From: Bradyrhizobium sp. LMTR 3
GTDB taxonomy: Bacteria; Pseudomonadota; Alphaproteobacteria; Rhizobiales; Xanthobacteraceae
Reading direction: 5' to 3'
Assembly: GCF_001693485.1 (NCBI RefSeq)
Contig: NZ_MAXC01000053.1
Location: 248,001 to 312,000 of the forward strand
Length of the DNA: 64,000 bases
The position numbers and the translations under genes are program-made. The notes under the pieces are model-generated. The model was not told where the DNA came from. It searched no databases and saw only the letters and a program-made list of their open reading frames with translations. Shown here piece after piece: positions 1 through 8,890 of the stretch; positions within the stretch are counted from its first letter, which is position 1; each line of letters opens with the position of its first letter.

Positions 1-705
1 CCGCTGGCCTTCTATTGCCAGTTGCGGTCATTGAACCCGGCTCCCTTTGCAGCCCTCCTGCGGTACGGCAAGCTGACCGTTGCCTCGAGCTCGCCGGAAC
101 GATTCCTCAAGCTTGATGGACGGCAGGTCGAAACGCGGCCGATCAAGGGCACGATCGCGCGCTCCGCTGATTCCGAAGACGACCGGCGCCGCGCTGAACT
201 CCTCCTCGCGTCCGAAAAGGACCGTGCCGAGAACACGATGATCGTCGACCTCCTGCGCAACGATCTGTCACGCGTTTGCACGCCGCAGTCGGTCGAGGTT
301 CCAGAGCTGTGTGCCCTGGAATCCTATGCCTCAGTGCACCACCTCGTGTCGACCGTGACGGGTGAACTTGCCGGAGATGAAGATGCTGTCAGCTTACTGC
401 GAGCTTGCTTTCCCGGCGGCTCCATCACCGGGGCGCCCAAGGTGCGATCGATGGAAATCATTGCGGAGATCGAGCGGGTCGCGCGAGAGGTCTATTGCGG
501 GGCGATCGGCTTTATCGGCTTCAACGGGCACATGGATACGAATATTGCGATCCGCACGGTCACGATCGACGATGACTTGGCTCTGTTTCATGCAGGGAGC
601 GGGATCACGGCCATGTCGGATCCAGAAGCCGAATACGAGGAGACGCTCGCCAAGGCGCAGCGCATATTTGACGCGTTTCGTGCTGACACACCTGGTGCAT
701 CTTGA
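1..705 (+). CDS. pabB: Aminodeoxychorismate/anthranilate synthase component I, C-terminal part (cut by window start)
   Basis: Chorismate-binding enzyme that, with the glutaminase encoded next, aminates chorismate for folate (PabB) or tryptophan (TrpE). The reading frame is open from base 1, so the N-terminus lies outside the window. Family motifs visible are SSPERF, the ETRPIKGT active-site stretch, ENTMIVDLLRNDL, the FPGGSITGAPK loop and AGSGI near the end. The IKGT with lysine is the PabB-type signature rather than the IAGT of most TrpE proteins, which favours PabB. It overlaps the next gene by four bases (TTGA), so the two are translationally coupled. The PabB/TrpE choice is an inference. 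Confidence 0.85.
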   Translation, partial: PLAFYCQLRSLNPAPFAALLRYGKLTVASSSPERFLKLDGRQVETRPIKGTIARSADSEDDRRRAELLLASEKDRAENTMIVDLLRNDLSRVCTPQSVEVPELCALESYASVHHLVSTVTGELAGDEDAVSLLRACFPGGSITGAPKVRSMEIIAEIERVAREVYCGAIGFIGFNGHMDTNIAIRTVTIDDDLALFHAGSGITAMSDPEAEYEETLAKAQRIFDAFRADTPGAS

Positions 706-1286
706 TTGTCATCATCGACAATTACGACTCTTTTGTCTTCAATATTGCCCGCTATTTTCGCAAGCTGGGTGCCGCAACGGCAGTGATCCGGAATGACGTC
801 GTCAGCGTCAGCGATCTTGCCTGCCTCAAGCCGCGCGCCCTGGTCGTCTCCCCCGGTCCCTGCACGCCAATGGAGGCCGGACTGTCGACGACCGTAATCC
901 GCGAGCTGTCAGGTCATCTCCCAATTCTCGGCATCTGCCTCGGACATCAGTGTATTGGGAGCGTGTTCGGCGGACGCGTCGCGCGTGCCCTTCGTCCGAT
1001 GCACGGCCGGTCCTCATACGTCACCCATGACGGCCGCGGACTGTTCAAGGACCTCCCCTCCCCACTTTGCGTTGGCCGCTACCATTCTCTTGTTGTTGAG
1101 TTCGACGAGTCATGCGCACTGCAACTAACGGTAACAGCGCGTTCGGATGAGGGCGAGATCATGGCCCTCGCGCATCGCTCTCACCCGACCTACGGCGTAC
1201 AGTTCCACCCGGAATCGATACTTACCCAACAAGGGCAGGTGCTACTGATGAACTTCTTGCGGCTGGCAGAGACTTGTCGACGATGA
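702..1286 (+). CDS. pabA: Class I glutamine amidotransferase, component II of aminodeoxychorismate/anthranilate synthase
   Basis: Glutaminase subunit that delivers ammonia to the partner encoded immediately upstream. The 194-residue length is normal for PabA/TrpG. Visible are the N-terminal DNYDSFVFN, the oxyanion-loop SPGPCTP, the nucleophile elbow GICLGHQ (cysteine near residue 79) and the His-Glu pair in QFHPES near the C-terminus, so the catalytic triad is complete. A TTG start overlapping the upstream stop codon is the best start because the motif MIVIIDNYDSF begins there. The pair sits on an otherwise decayed accessory region, so it may be a second, acquired copy; that is inference. Confidence 0.85.
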   Translation: MIVIIDNYDSFVFNIARYFRKLGAATAVIRNDVVSVSDLACLKPRALVVSPGPCTPMEAGLSTTVIRELSGHLPILGICLGHQCIGSVFGGRVARALRPMHGRSSYVTHDGRGLFKDLPSPLCVGRYHSLVVEFDESCALQLTVTARSDEGEIMALAHRSHPTYGVQFHPESILTQQGQVLLMNFLRLAETCRR

Positions 1287-1361
1287 GGATATCGGAGAGC
1301 GGGTCGCACAACTGCCAGCCGGACAAGCGAATTCGTCAAAGGTTGCTTTTGGGAGGCAGTC

Positions 1362-1661
1362 TTGGGTGTGATGGAACGCTTGGTCTTGAGCGACGCGGCC
1401 CGGGATTGGATAGCGCCACTGATCATCGGCCGGCCCGACCAAATGGGATCGACGGAACGCAACAATCGGATGTTCGTGGAGCGCATCCCGTTGCTTGTGC
1501 GTACGGGCGCTCCCTGGCGCGATATCCCAAAAGGTGTTTGGGATTGGAAGAGCGTTTTTCGGCACTTCATCCATTATTGCGCGTTCAACGACGATGCTGG
1601 CGTGATGTACCAGAGCAGGACGCCGTTGCTCCGATGGTCCGCGCGATGCATGATCTTCTGA
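1362..1661 (+). mobile_element. IS5-family transposase N-terminal fragment
   Basis: The translated frame begins with the ERLVLSDAARDWIAPLI and LVRTGAPWRDIPKGV blocks typical of the N-terminal domain of IS5-group transposases, but ends after about 99 residues without the DDE catalytic domain. No second half with DDE motifs follows, and no clear terminal inverted repeats were found. It is a truncated insertion-sequence remnant, consistent with the mosaic nature of the region between the pab genes and the effector candidate. Confidence 0.7.
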
Positions 1662-1880
1662 TGCAAGCGCGCGGCGTGCGGTGGATGATCCTTGCGATTG
1701 CCGCAAACGCGGGCTTCCTCGCTTCCTTCATCATGAAGTACCAGCACCTGCCGCTCTCGAACTGGGCCGGTGCGACTCGTTCCCAATGGCTCTACGTACC
1801 TATGGGAGAAAGCCGGTTGGGAGGGCATTTCCCGGTCTCGGGGCCGAGGGCTTACATCCTCTTTGCCGTGCGACAATCCG
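1662..1880 (+). other. Unrecognised remnant sequence between IS fragment and effector gene
   Basis: An open frame on the plus strand continues through here with a fairly protein-like sequence (for example KYQHLPLSNWAGATRSQWLY), but it lacks a start of its own, matches no family I recognise and is not continuous with the transposase fragment. It may be the broken end of another gene. No RNA gene or repeat is evident. Confidence 0.3.
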
Positions 1881-4019
1881 CTATGTTGGGCGCAGAAAAA
1901 CCTGATCCTCATGGCCTGGCGACCCTAATGTGGCCGTGTAGTTCACGCCATTGAGAGGAAAATTTGTCTCCGGCTGAGACGCGCTCGGCAGCAGGTTGTG
2001 GAAGCTCATTCCTTGCATGAAGTCTTCCGACGCCCATTGGGGGCCGTGCTGGAAGTCCAGGGGGAGGTACATTGATAGATTTGGCAGCGGACCCGGCTCG
2101 TAAGCCGACTGATCTGCCGGGCCTGCGCTAGATGCCACTCCCAACGGCGCGGGTTCATCATTCAGTAGTCGAAGCTCGTTTGGAGGGGAACGCCCTGAAT
2201 TTAGAGCGGAGTCCTCTGGATCGAGGGGGACTGGAGACGGTATGGATTGATCATCCAGCAATCGCCGAAGCTCGTCTAGAGAAAACTGCTCTGGATTGAA
2301 AGTAAACTCTTCTGGATCAACGGAGAACGACTGGGCAGGGTGATTGTCCCGTCGTCCGTGAAGCTCGTCAAGCAACTCCTTTTCCAGTCGGTCAAGCCCC
2401 TCTGAATCGACGGAGACCGCCGAGGAGGTGGATTGACCATCCACATGATCCAGCGCTCGCCAAAGCTCCCCCTGAGGAATCTGCTCTGGATCGAACGCGA
2501 AGTGCCCTTGGACGAAAGCCAACGGGGCGGGTTGATCCTCCTGCCGTTCCCGAAGCTCCTCTCGCCGACTGCTAGCTTCGTGCCTGTGCTGCGCAGCGGC
2601 GTCGCCGATGAGCCTCGGTTCCATCAGCACCGCGCTTTCGGGATGAATGGGAGCCACGTCCGGGGGGTGAGGATTGGGCTGGGCGCTGGGGAGTGCGATC
2701 GTGCCTGTCGACCGGAAGGTCCGGAGCTCGTCTATTGCCCTAAGGAGTCGGTCGGGATTACCCTTTCCGATGAACCCGGACACGTCACCACTCAACGACT
2801 TACTGTCGAGCCGAGCAACAAGGCTTGGTTTGCTTTTTGCGAAGAGCCAACGGCTAAAGCTACGAAGAGGACCTGCAAACTTGTAGGCGGAGGCTCTCAT
2901 TCCGGCCTTGATGAAGGCCTCCTGGAGCCCCGAGATATCGCGAGCATCCTCGAAATAAAGAGGCCGCATGTCCGACCCTGTCACGACCCCTTTTGATTGA
3001 GCCGGCTGCAGCGCCGAGGACGCGCTAAGCTGCGCAGCGGCGATGTCGAGGCGCGCAGTCCCGGCCTTGATGAGGGCCTCCTCAAGCCCCAGGACAACGG
3101 GAGCATCCTCGGAATAAAGAGGCCGCTTGTCCGACCCTGTCACAACCCCCCTTGATTCAGTCGGACGCAGCGCCGAGGACGCGCTAGGCTGCGCAGCGGC
3201 GATGTCGAGGCGCCTAGTCCTGGCCTTGATGAGGGCCTCCTCAAGCCCCAGGACAACGGGAGCATCCTTGGCGCGACCGCTCCTTGGGCGTACGATGACT
3301 TCGCCCGTCGACCGAAAGCTGCGCAAATGGTCTAATGCTGAAAGGAGTCTCTCTGGCTTACCCTTTCCGACGAACTCGTATACGTCACCGCCATCGCTCA
3401 GCGACTTACTGCCGAGCCGAGCAACAAGGCTCGGTTTGTTTTTTGCGAAGAGCCAACGGCTAAACCCACGCAGAGCACCTACCAGGTCCTTGCGAACCAT
3501 CCCGGCCTTGCTGAGGGCCTCCTGAAGCCCCAAGATAGCGGAAGCATCCTCGGAATAAAGAGCCCGCTTGTCGTGCCCTATGACAATCCCGGTTGACTGA
3601 GCCGGCTGCAGCGCCGTGGCGGTCGGCATTGCTTCACCACCTCCACCTGAATTGGCGGTCTCGCTCAGCTGAATGGCAACGACTTGCGGATTGTTTACGG
3701 TCCTCGGCCTCTTCGCTGCTCTCAACTCAGCTTTGTCATGCTCATCGTTGATGAGGACCTCCTCGCTTGGCAAGAGCTTGCTCCTGGCAAGCGCACCCAT
3801 CAGTTCGTCCGAGGACTGCGGGCCGTCACTAGACACATTGGGAGGGGGGCTATGGCGCGGCCCTTCGTCGGGCATCGCGGTATCGGCCTGACGCGCCTCG
3901 TGCAATTGCTGCTCAAAGGCCTCTTGCCCGGGTCGGTTCGCTTGATGCTCTTGCAGCGCAGCGTATTGCACCTGGGGCCACGCTGTTAAATTGGATGCGT
4001 CAAAATTTTTCGGGTCCAC
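1881..4019 (-). CDS. Candidate type III secreted effector with integrase-like internal repeats
   Basis: A 712-residue protein, GTG start at 4019 with a GAGG ribosome site six bases upstream; the start lies about 47 bp downstream of a tts box, which in rhizobia drives type III secretion genes and effectors. No signal peptide, membrane segment or catalytic motif is visible. The middle contains two long modules (around residues 165-245 and 370-445) built on FSRWLFAK.KPSLVARL followed by GKG.P.RLL.A.D.LR.FRSTG, resembling the helical core-binding domain of tyrosine recombinases, plus shorter LYSEDA..VLGLEEALIKA units. The N-terminus is polar and the C-terminal third is acidic with repeated FNPEQ/LDELRRLLD-type segments. 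Secretion and function are inferred from the promoter; a transcription-linked or structural protein is possible. Confidence 0.65.
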   Translation of the reverse strand: MDPKNFDASNLTAWPQVQYAALQEHQANRPGQEAFEQQLHEARQADTAMPDEGPRHSPPPNVSSDGPQSSDELMGALARSKLLPSEEVLINDEHDKAELRAAKRPRTVNNPQVVAIQLSETANSGGGGEAMPTATALQPAQSTGIVIGHDKRALYSEDASAILGLQEALSKAGMVRKDLVGALRGFSRWLFAKNKPSLVARLGSKSLSDGGDVYEFVGKGKPERLLSALDHLRSFRSTGEVIVRPRSGRAKDAPVVLGLEEALIKARTRRLDIAAAQPSASSALRPTESRGVVTGSDKRPLYSEDAPVVLGLEEALIKAGTARLDIAAAQLSASSALQPAQSKGVVTGSDMRPLYFEDARDISGLQEAFIKAGMRASAYKFAGPLRSFSRWLFAKSKPSLVARLDSKSLSGDVSGFIGKGNPDRLLRAIDELRTFRSTGTIALPSAQPNPHPPDVAPIHPESAVLMEPRLIGDAAAQHRHEASSRREELRERQEDQPAPLAFVQGHFAFDPEQIPQGELWRALDHVDGQSTSSAVSVDSEGLDRLEKELLDELHGRRDNHPAQSFSVDPEEFTFNPEQFSLDELRRLLDDQSIPSPVPLDPEDSALNSGRSPPNELRLLNDEPAPLGVASSAGPADQSAYEPGPLPNLSMYLPLDFQHGPQWASEDFMQGMSFHNLLPSASQPETNFPLNGVNYTATLGSPGHEDQVFLRPT
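3008..3267 (-). repeat. In-gene tandem repeat, 159-bp period
   Basis: Within the effector candidate, the segment beginning GCGCCGAGGACGCGCTA at 3011 recurs at 3170 with only a few changes, giving a period of 159 bp (53 codons, frame preserved). A further diverged copy lies near 3530-3610. This is direct evidence of recent in-frame duplication. Confidence 0.8.
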
Positions 4020-4054
4020 GCTAGCCTCGCGTCCAATATCACCTGAGCAGGATC

Positions 4055-4086
4055 ATACTCGGGCAAAGCTTTCGAGAAGCTGACGA
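4055..4086 (-). promoter_or_regulatory. tts box (TtsI-binding promoter element)
   Basis: Reading the minus strand from 4084 to 4067 gives GTCAGCTTCTCGAAAGCT, followed by a C-rich stretch. This matches the published rhizobial tts-box core, the binding site of the response-regulator-like activator TtsI, which is induced by host flavonoids through NodD. The core ends about 47 bp upstream of the GTG start of the effector candidate and has the right orientation for it. Confidence 0.85.
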
Positions 4087-4116
4087 GGCCGTGGCCCGTG
4101 AAGCAATTCCCCCCAA

Positions 4117-4368
4117 TCACCAAAATGAGAATGCCCAGCGGTCCTTGATAAGTCGCCGGGCCTTTTTTGCGTTTAAGGATGCCTCGTCGTCGCGGCTAAC
4201 AAATCCTTTTGGCAGCGCCGGGGCCGACGACTCGTCATCGCTCTTATTGCAAAATGGGCACGGCACACCGGCGCCGCCGCAGGTGCACCCATGGATGCCC
4301 CGGGGAATGCTGGTCCGAATGATTTCGCAAACCCACCGGCAGTTATCGCAGCGCGGGCACCATCTCAT
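4117..4368 (-). CDS. Small cysteine-rich protein, probable zinc-binding, unknown function
   Basis: An 83-residue frame with a strong GGGAGGA ribosome site before the ATG at 4368. The first 60 residues hold regularly placed cysteines: CPRCDNC, then HGCTCGGAGVPCPFC, then a PALPKGFV stretch, a layout I associate with small zinc-ribbon proteins widespread in bradyrhizobia. The C-terminal end (lysine-rich, then a short unrelated tail) may be altered by the adjacent junction. It reads toward the tts box. Function unknown. Confidence 0.6.
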   Translation of the reverse strand: MRWCPRCDNCRWVCEIIRTSIPRGIHGCTCGGAGVPCPFCNKSDDESSAPALPKGFVSRDDEASLNAKKARRLIKDRWAFSFW

Positions 4369-4539
4369 TGCATGTCCTCCCGCAAGCCTTTGAAGACCGG
4401 CTGTCGCATCCTTGCCTTTGGCCGATCTGGCGCGGTACTCGATTTCGGCCAGCAGCTTCGGCTCGACCCCAAATGCCCTGTGCGCGACGCGCTTGGTATA
4501 GGGCTGCGTCTTCCGGATCAGCGGCGTCAGGGGCTTTCT

Positions 4540-4993
4540 CGAAGAAATTCGACAAATGGCGTGAGCGCATCGTGCTCAATTTTCAGTCCGCGCCAAAGGG
4601 GTTCTTCCACGTCTTCAACGAGGCCCCACCGTCATCTACGAACTGATCATGGCCGGTGCCGATATCGGGAGAAGAACGTCATTGATATCTCGATCGGACA
4701 GCATTGGCCGAAAGACTGGTGCGACGACGGATTGGCCGCGACCACGGCGAGCGTGGATAATATCCTCACCACTACCTCGCCAGCCATCCGCAATTGAAGT
4801 CGAATCCGCAAGCCATCCTTGTGCTACTCTCGCCGCGCTTGGCGCGTATCGGGAATGGTTGCAGGATGTCTATATGGAGGGTGGCAAGTTCAGCAACTAT
4901 CTGCAGGGCAAGGTTTCTAGGGGCAATCTGGCGCCCTCGATCGCTCGACTCACCATTGCCGCGCTTATCCTGGCGCACATCCCCGCACAGTAA
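4540..4993 (+). pseudogene. Degraded plus-strand gene remnant, unknown family
   Basis: Coherent protein-like pieces occur in changing plus-strand frames: FDKWRERIVLNF near 4550, a piece reading VIYELIMAGADIG near 4630, NVIDISIGQHWPKDW near 4680 and YREWLQDVYMEGGKFSNYL near 4850. They look like parts of one gene broken by at least two frameshifts. No family can be named with confidence; phage-related origin is possible. From 4994 to about 5110 nothing is seen. Confidence 0.35.
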
Positions 4994-5109
4994 CAGCGGC
5001 GAAGAAGGTCGAGAGAGCCTCCCCGTCATGGGCAGAACACGTCGAGCCAGCGCAGGACTGACGCCGAGCGATGCACTCGCCATCCGATGCCAGGACGAAG
5101 ACGTGTCCA

Positions 5110-5514
5110 GCTATGCATGAGCTACGAACAGCGTCTGGCGTCCAGTGCCAGCACGTCCGAACCGCTCGTTCTGAAGAATGACTAAACCTGCCGATCTTGC
5201 AGCACCATCTTTCATCAGGGGCACGCCCCAGACGTTGTTGGATGCGAGAATGCGGCCAGGCAATTCCGCCGAGCGTTATTGACGATCGAGGACCTTATCG
5301 GGTGCAATCCTGAAGATGGCCGAAGGGAATATCGACCAGATAGAGATTTCCAGACGCACCGAACGACGTCCCCTCGATGAAGCAGTCAGCCGGGGTTGCC
5401 TCCACGGTTGACCTCCATCCAATCGGAGCGGATTCCGGGCCGGCGAAATTTGGCGGGCACGACCGAAAAGACGCGCGTTTGGATGAGCTGCGGCAGTCCC
5501 TCAAGGTACATCAT
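5110..5514 (-). pseudogene. SMP-30/gluconolactonase-family remnant
   Basis: An ATG at 5514 overlaps the stop of the citrate-synthase-like gene (ATGA), as in a coupled operon. The first frame gives LPQLIQTRVFSVVPAKF; after a frameshift near 5400 the sequence CFIEGTSF.ASGNLYLVDIPFG appears, which is the start of an SMP-30 beta-propeller, and after another break NNVWGVPLMKDGA near 5220, also an SMP-30-like stretch. The rest of the roughly 300-residue protein is missing. It would have been a lactone hydrolase serving the upstream catabolic genes. Confidence 0.6.
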
Positions 5515-6338
5515 GGCGCTTCCTTCAGGCTGCGCTTTGGCTGCCCCTGATATTTGTAGGCGAACTGCTTGGGCATTGGCCCTTTATTGCGGTCCTTGCG
5601 TCCGGTCTGCTCCCATGCATGCGCCAGGATGCCTACCGCGCGTGACAAGCAGAAGATGCCGCGGGCTAAGGGTGGAGCAAAGCCCAGCTCCGCGTAGATG
5701 ACTGCAGTGGCTCCATCGACGTTCATCGGGATGAGCTTGCCTTTGCGCTCGCGCATGACGCGCTCGATCGCGCGCGCAGCGCTGGCGTAGCGACCGCTGA
5801 CGGCAGCATCACTAACCGCGGCATCGACTAGTGCGAGCAGCGGGTCAGCGCGCGGGTCGACGGGATGAAACCGGTGACCGAAGCCGGGCAGATATTTGCT
5901 TCGCGTGGTGGTGAAATGATCGATTGCCTCAGCGGCAGCCTCATTCATATCCTTGGTCTCGCTCCGTCGTAGGACCTCGTCGTAGAGCTCGATCGCCTGC
6001 TCCCCCGCTCCGCCATGCAGGTCGCCGAGCGTGTTGATCGCGGAAGCCATCGCGCCATTGAGCGGCAGCCCACAACTGACAGCCATCTGCGCGATGGCGA
6101 TAGAAGGTGCATGCGGGCCATGATCCACTGATGCAACAAGTGCAGCCTGCAACAGCCGCTCCTGCGCCGGTGTGGGTAGCTCGCCGCGCAGCATCAACCA
6201 GATCATTGCGGGGAAGGAAATCTGATCAATCAATTCCTCGATCGTGTATCCGCGGTAGGCGATCCGCCCGGGCGCAATGTCGCATATGGAGGTCCGCCAC
6301 CAATGGGCGGCCTGCTCTCGCAGCTGCGTTTCGCTCAT
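5511..6338 (-). CDS. Citrate synthase / citryl-CoA lyase family protein
   Basis: A 275-residue protein; ATG at 6338 preceded by GGAGAACAGA. It is short against the usual 370-430 residues of citrate synthase and matches the citryl-CoA-lyase-like branch that lacks the large N-terminal part. Visible family features are GRIAYRGYTIEELI, the small-domain histidine region LNGAMASAINTLGDLHGGAGEQA, and the active-site LPGFGHRFHPVDPRADPL. It follows the CoA-transferase gene by about 64 bp on the same strand, so a CoA ester made by that transferase may be cleaved or condensed here. The substrate is unknown. Confidence 0.75.
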   Translation of the reverse strand: MSETQLREQAAHWWRTSICDIAPGRIAYRGYTIEELIDQISFPAMIWLMLRGELPTPAQERLLQAALVASVDHGPHAPSIAIAQMAVSCGLPLNGAMASAINTLGDLHGGAGEQAIELYDEVLRRSETKDMNEAAAEAIDHFTTTRSKYLPGFGHRFHPVDPRADPLLALVDAAVSDAAVSGRYASAARAIERVMRERKGKLIPMNVDGATAVIYAELGFAPPLARGIFCLSRAVGILAHAWEQTGRKDRNKGPMPKQFAYKYQGQPKRSLKEAP

Positions 6339-6402
6339 TCTGTTCTCCAATCTCGTCAGGCTATGTCCGGCCGAAGCTTGCTTGCGCGCAACTCCCTGCC
6401 CG

Positions 6403-7665
6403 TCACGCTGCTCCATCCGTCGCCGGGCGGACCCGCGGAAAATCCGCTCCTCCTTGACGTGCAGTTCCGGCGGCACCGCTTGCGATAAGGTGCTCAATTT
6501 CCGGATAGGTATAACCGAGCCGAGCCAGCCATCGCTCTGTGTCCGCACCGAGCGACGGAGGGAGTGCGGGGACAGGAAACGCCTCATCCAGCCGAAAACC
6601 AGGGCGCGTAATGCGTAATGGTGGTTCGCCAGCCCTGTCGAGCGCAAGCGTCTCGACAAAGCCGCGCTCCAGCAACTGTGGCTCGCGCAAAACTTGCGGA
6701 ACGGTCAGCACACAGCCAGCGGGAACGCCGGCGGCATTCAACAGTGCCTCCCACTCCTCCGCAGGCCTGCAGCTCAAGGCCGCATTCAACTCATCGCTAA
6801 GCGCCCCGCGGTTCATTTTACGTGCTTCGCGCTTAGCGAAGCGCGGATCTGTCTTCAGATCCGGCCGGCCGATCAGATCGCAAAGGGTCCGGTACTGTTT
6901 CTGCTCGTTAGCGGCTATATTCAGCGGGCCGGTCGCGGTGCGGAACGTGCCGGAGGGTGCGGCCGTGAAATTCTCATTCCCCATCGGCCGCGGCTCGACT
7001 CCGCCGTTCAGGTGATTGGAAACGACCCATCCCATGGCTGCGATTGTCGCCTCGAGCAGCGACACGTCGATGAACCGGCCCCTGCCCATTTGCTGCTGCT
7101 CGACGAGGGCGGCGGAGATGGCAAAGGCGGCCGTTAGCCCGGCGATGGTGTCAGAGATCGGGAAGCCGGTCCGCAGCGGAGCCGTGGCTGCATCACCGGT
7201 AATACTCATCGCGCCGGAAAGGCCCTGGACGATCTGGTCGTAGGCCGGGCGGGCGGACCAAGGACCGTTTTGCCCAAAGCCTGAGATCGCACAATAGATG
7301 AGCCGCGGGTTGCGCTGGCACAACGCGTCAAAACCGAGACCAAGCCGCTCCATGACCTTGGGCCGGAAGTTTTCGAGAAGGACGTCGGCCTTGGACACCA
7401 GCCTGAAAAACACTTCTCTGCCCGCTTCAGACTTCAGATCGAGCGCCACCGACTGCTTACCGGCGTTCACGGCGACGAACGAGAGCCCCTGAAGGCGCTC
7501 TGCCCTTTGCGGATCTGCGCCAAGGCGCCGCGCGAGATCGCCTCCATTGGAGTTTTCGATCTTGATAACCTCCGAGCCGAGGCGCGCGAGATGGTAGCCG
7601 CAGAACGGGCCTGCCAATACGTTCGACAGGTCGAGGACACGGATACCGGTGAGCGGCAGGGACAT
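6403..7665 (-). CDS. CaiB/BaiF-type (class III) CoA-transferase
   Basis: A 420-residue protein of normal length. It starts LPLTGIRVLDLSNVLAGPFCGYHLARLG, the standard N-terminus, and contains DVLLENFRPKVMERLGLG with the conserved NFRPG-like motif, and PAYDQIVQGLSGAMSITG. The catalytic aspartate expected after GYDLL/AYDQ is represented by the D of PAYDQ. It moves CoA between acyl-CoA donors and a carboxylate acceptor. The genes on both sides (ABC transporter remains, citrate-synthase-like enzyme, SMP-30 remnant) suggest uptake and activation of an organic acid. The C-terminal 25 residues are divergent. Confidence 0.85.
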   Translation of the reverse strand: MSLPLTGIRVLDLSNVLAGPFCGYHLARLGSEVIKIENSNGGDLARRLGADPQRAERLQGLSFVAVNAGKQSVALDLKSEAGREVFFRLVSKADVLLENFRPKVMERLGLGFDALCQRNPRLIYCAISGFGQNGPWSARPAYDQIVQGLSGAMSITGDAATAPLRTGFPISDTIAGLTAAFAISAALVEQQQMGRGRFIDVSLLEATIAAMGWVVSNHLNGGVEPRPMGNENFTAAPSGTFRTATGPLNIAANEQKQYRTLCDLIGRPDLKTDPRFAKREARKMNRGALSDELNAALSCRPAEEWEALLNAAGVPAGCVLTVPQVLREPQLLERGFVETLALDRAGEPPLRITRPGFRLDEAFPVPALPPSLGADTERWLARLGYTYPEIEHLIASGAAGTARQGGADFPRVRPATDGAA

Positions 7666-7707
7666 CTGACGAAGCCTTCTTTGCGGTATCTTCGGCCGCT
7701 GCGGTTG

Positions 7708-7974
7708 CTACTTCAGTTGCTGGGCCGCACGCTCGGCGAAGCGATTGGTGAAGTTTTTGGCTGAAGTCGATAGGATCGTCTCGACCAGCGTTATGCCAAC
7801 ATCGCCCCGGAAATCCGGCGTCGACGTCCACTTCTTCATCCTGCCGACAAGGGTCGACGGCGCCGGAAACAAGAAGGCGTCGATGACGCCTGGTCGCACT
7901 CCGAGCTCCGAGATCGGGACAAGATCGACAAATATGGCGACTTGCGTGACAACGAGCTTAGTTCCAGGCGGCAT
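7708..7974 (-). pseudogene. ABC transporter permease, N-terminal fragment
   Basis: The frame contains FLFPAPSTLVGRMKKW and GDVGITLVETIL, characteristic of the N-terminal part of NitT/TauT-family permeases just after the first membrane helix. All later membrane helices and the EAA loop are missing, and the frame ends in an unrelated tail (ERAAQQLK). It overlaps the end of the upstream ATPase remnant by 17 bp, the original operon spacing. The transporter cannot be functional. Confidence 0.65.
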
Positions 7975-8826
7975 AGCTCTTCTCCACTTCAGCGCCAGGC
8001 AGCGACCACATTTCGCGATAGAGCGTGACGAACTCGTCCGTGGTCTGCAGCGCGGAGACGTCCCGGCGATCAGGCAGCGTGATCCTGACCTCGCCGACCA
8101 TCCCGCTTGCAGGCCCCGCGGACGTCACGCCGGCTTGGTCAGCCAGCGTGATCGCCTCATCGAGATCATGGGTGATGAAGATCAAGGAGCGGCGCTCGGC
8201 CTGCCAGAGATCGAGCAGGATGCGGTGCATCAGCCGGCGCGTGTGAACGTCGAGTGCCGAGAAGGGCTCGTCCAGAAGAACAATTCTCGGCTCCGTGATG
8301 AGCGTCTGCATCGCCGCGCGCTTGCGTTGCCGGCCTGATAGCTGATGCGGATAACGCTGCTCAGACCCCGTCAGGCCGAACCGAGCCTCGGCGCGCGCCT
8401 CATCGACTGACTTGCCCTGAAGAACGAGCCGGAGCCCAATGTTGTCCTGCGCGATCTTCCACGGCATTAGGCCCCCCTGTTGGAGCATGTAGCCGGACTG
8501 ATCATTCAGTCCCGTGAGCGGCTTGCGGAAGATCTGAACGTCTCCGACGAGTGTTTGAAGAGACCTGTGACAGTGTTCAGGATGGTGGACTTGCCGCAAC
8601 CGGTTGGGCCCACGACCGCAACGAACTCCGCGTCGCCTACCTGGAGGTTCATGCTTTTGACAGCGATGAATGCGCCGAAGCGGATCATTACCTCGCGCAA
8701 GTCAACGGCCAGCGTTGGTGGCCTTCCATTGTCTCGCATTTCAGAACTCGTTCTGTTATGTGCACCCATAGTCGTGCGTGTGAAGAGAGTCAATCTGTTC
8801 TGGTGTACAGAACCACCTTGCTCCAT
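7958..8826 (-). pseudogene. ABC transporter ATP-binding protein, frameshifted
   Basis: The Walker A region (GPTGCGKSTILNTVTGL) is in one frame up to about 8555 and the rest (Q-loop MLQQGGLMPWK, Walker B IVLLDEPFSALD, FITHDLDEAI) is in another frame, so the gene is broken near 8555. The signature motif is also altered (LSGRQRKRAA instead of LSGGMRQRVA) and the helical segment before it is shortened. It is a NitT/TauT-type ATPase that would have worked with the permease fragment that follows. Confidence 0.8.
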
Positions 8827-8890
8827 ATCTGATAGCCTCTAACACCTCAATTTTATAATGGTTTCTATTCTTCAGAACCCTGGAGCAGAG

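Noticed and set aside
1881..4019. Tyrosine recombinase because of the integrase-like modules
   Set aside because: The catalytic Arg-His-Arg-Tyr residues are absent and only the core-binding-like helices are seen.
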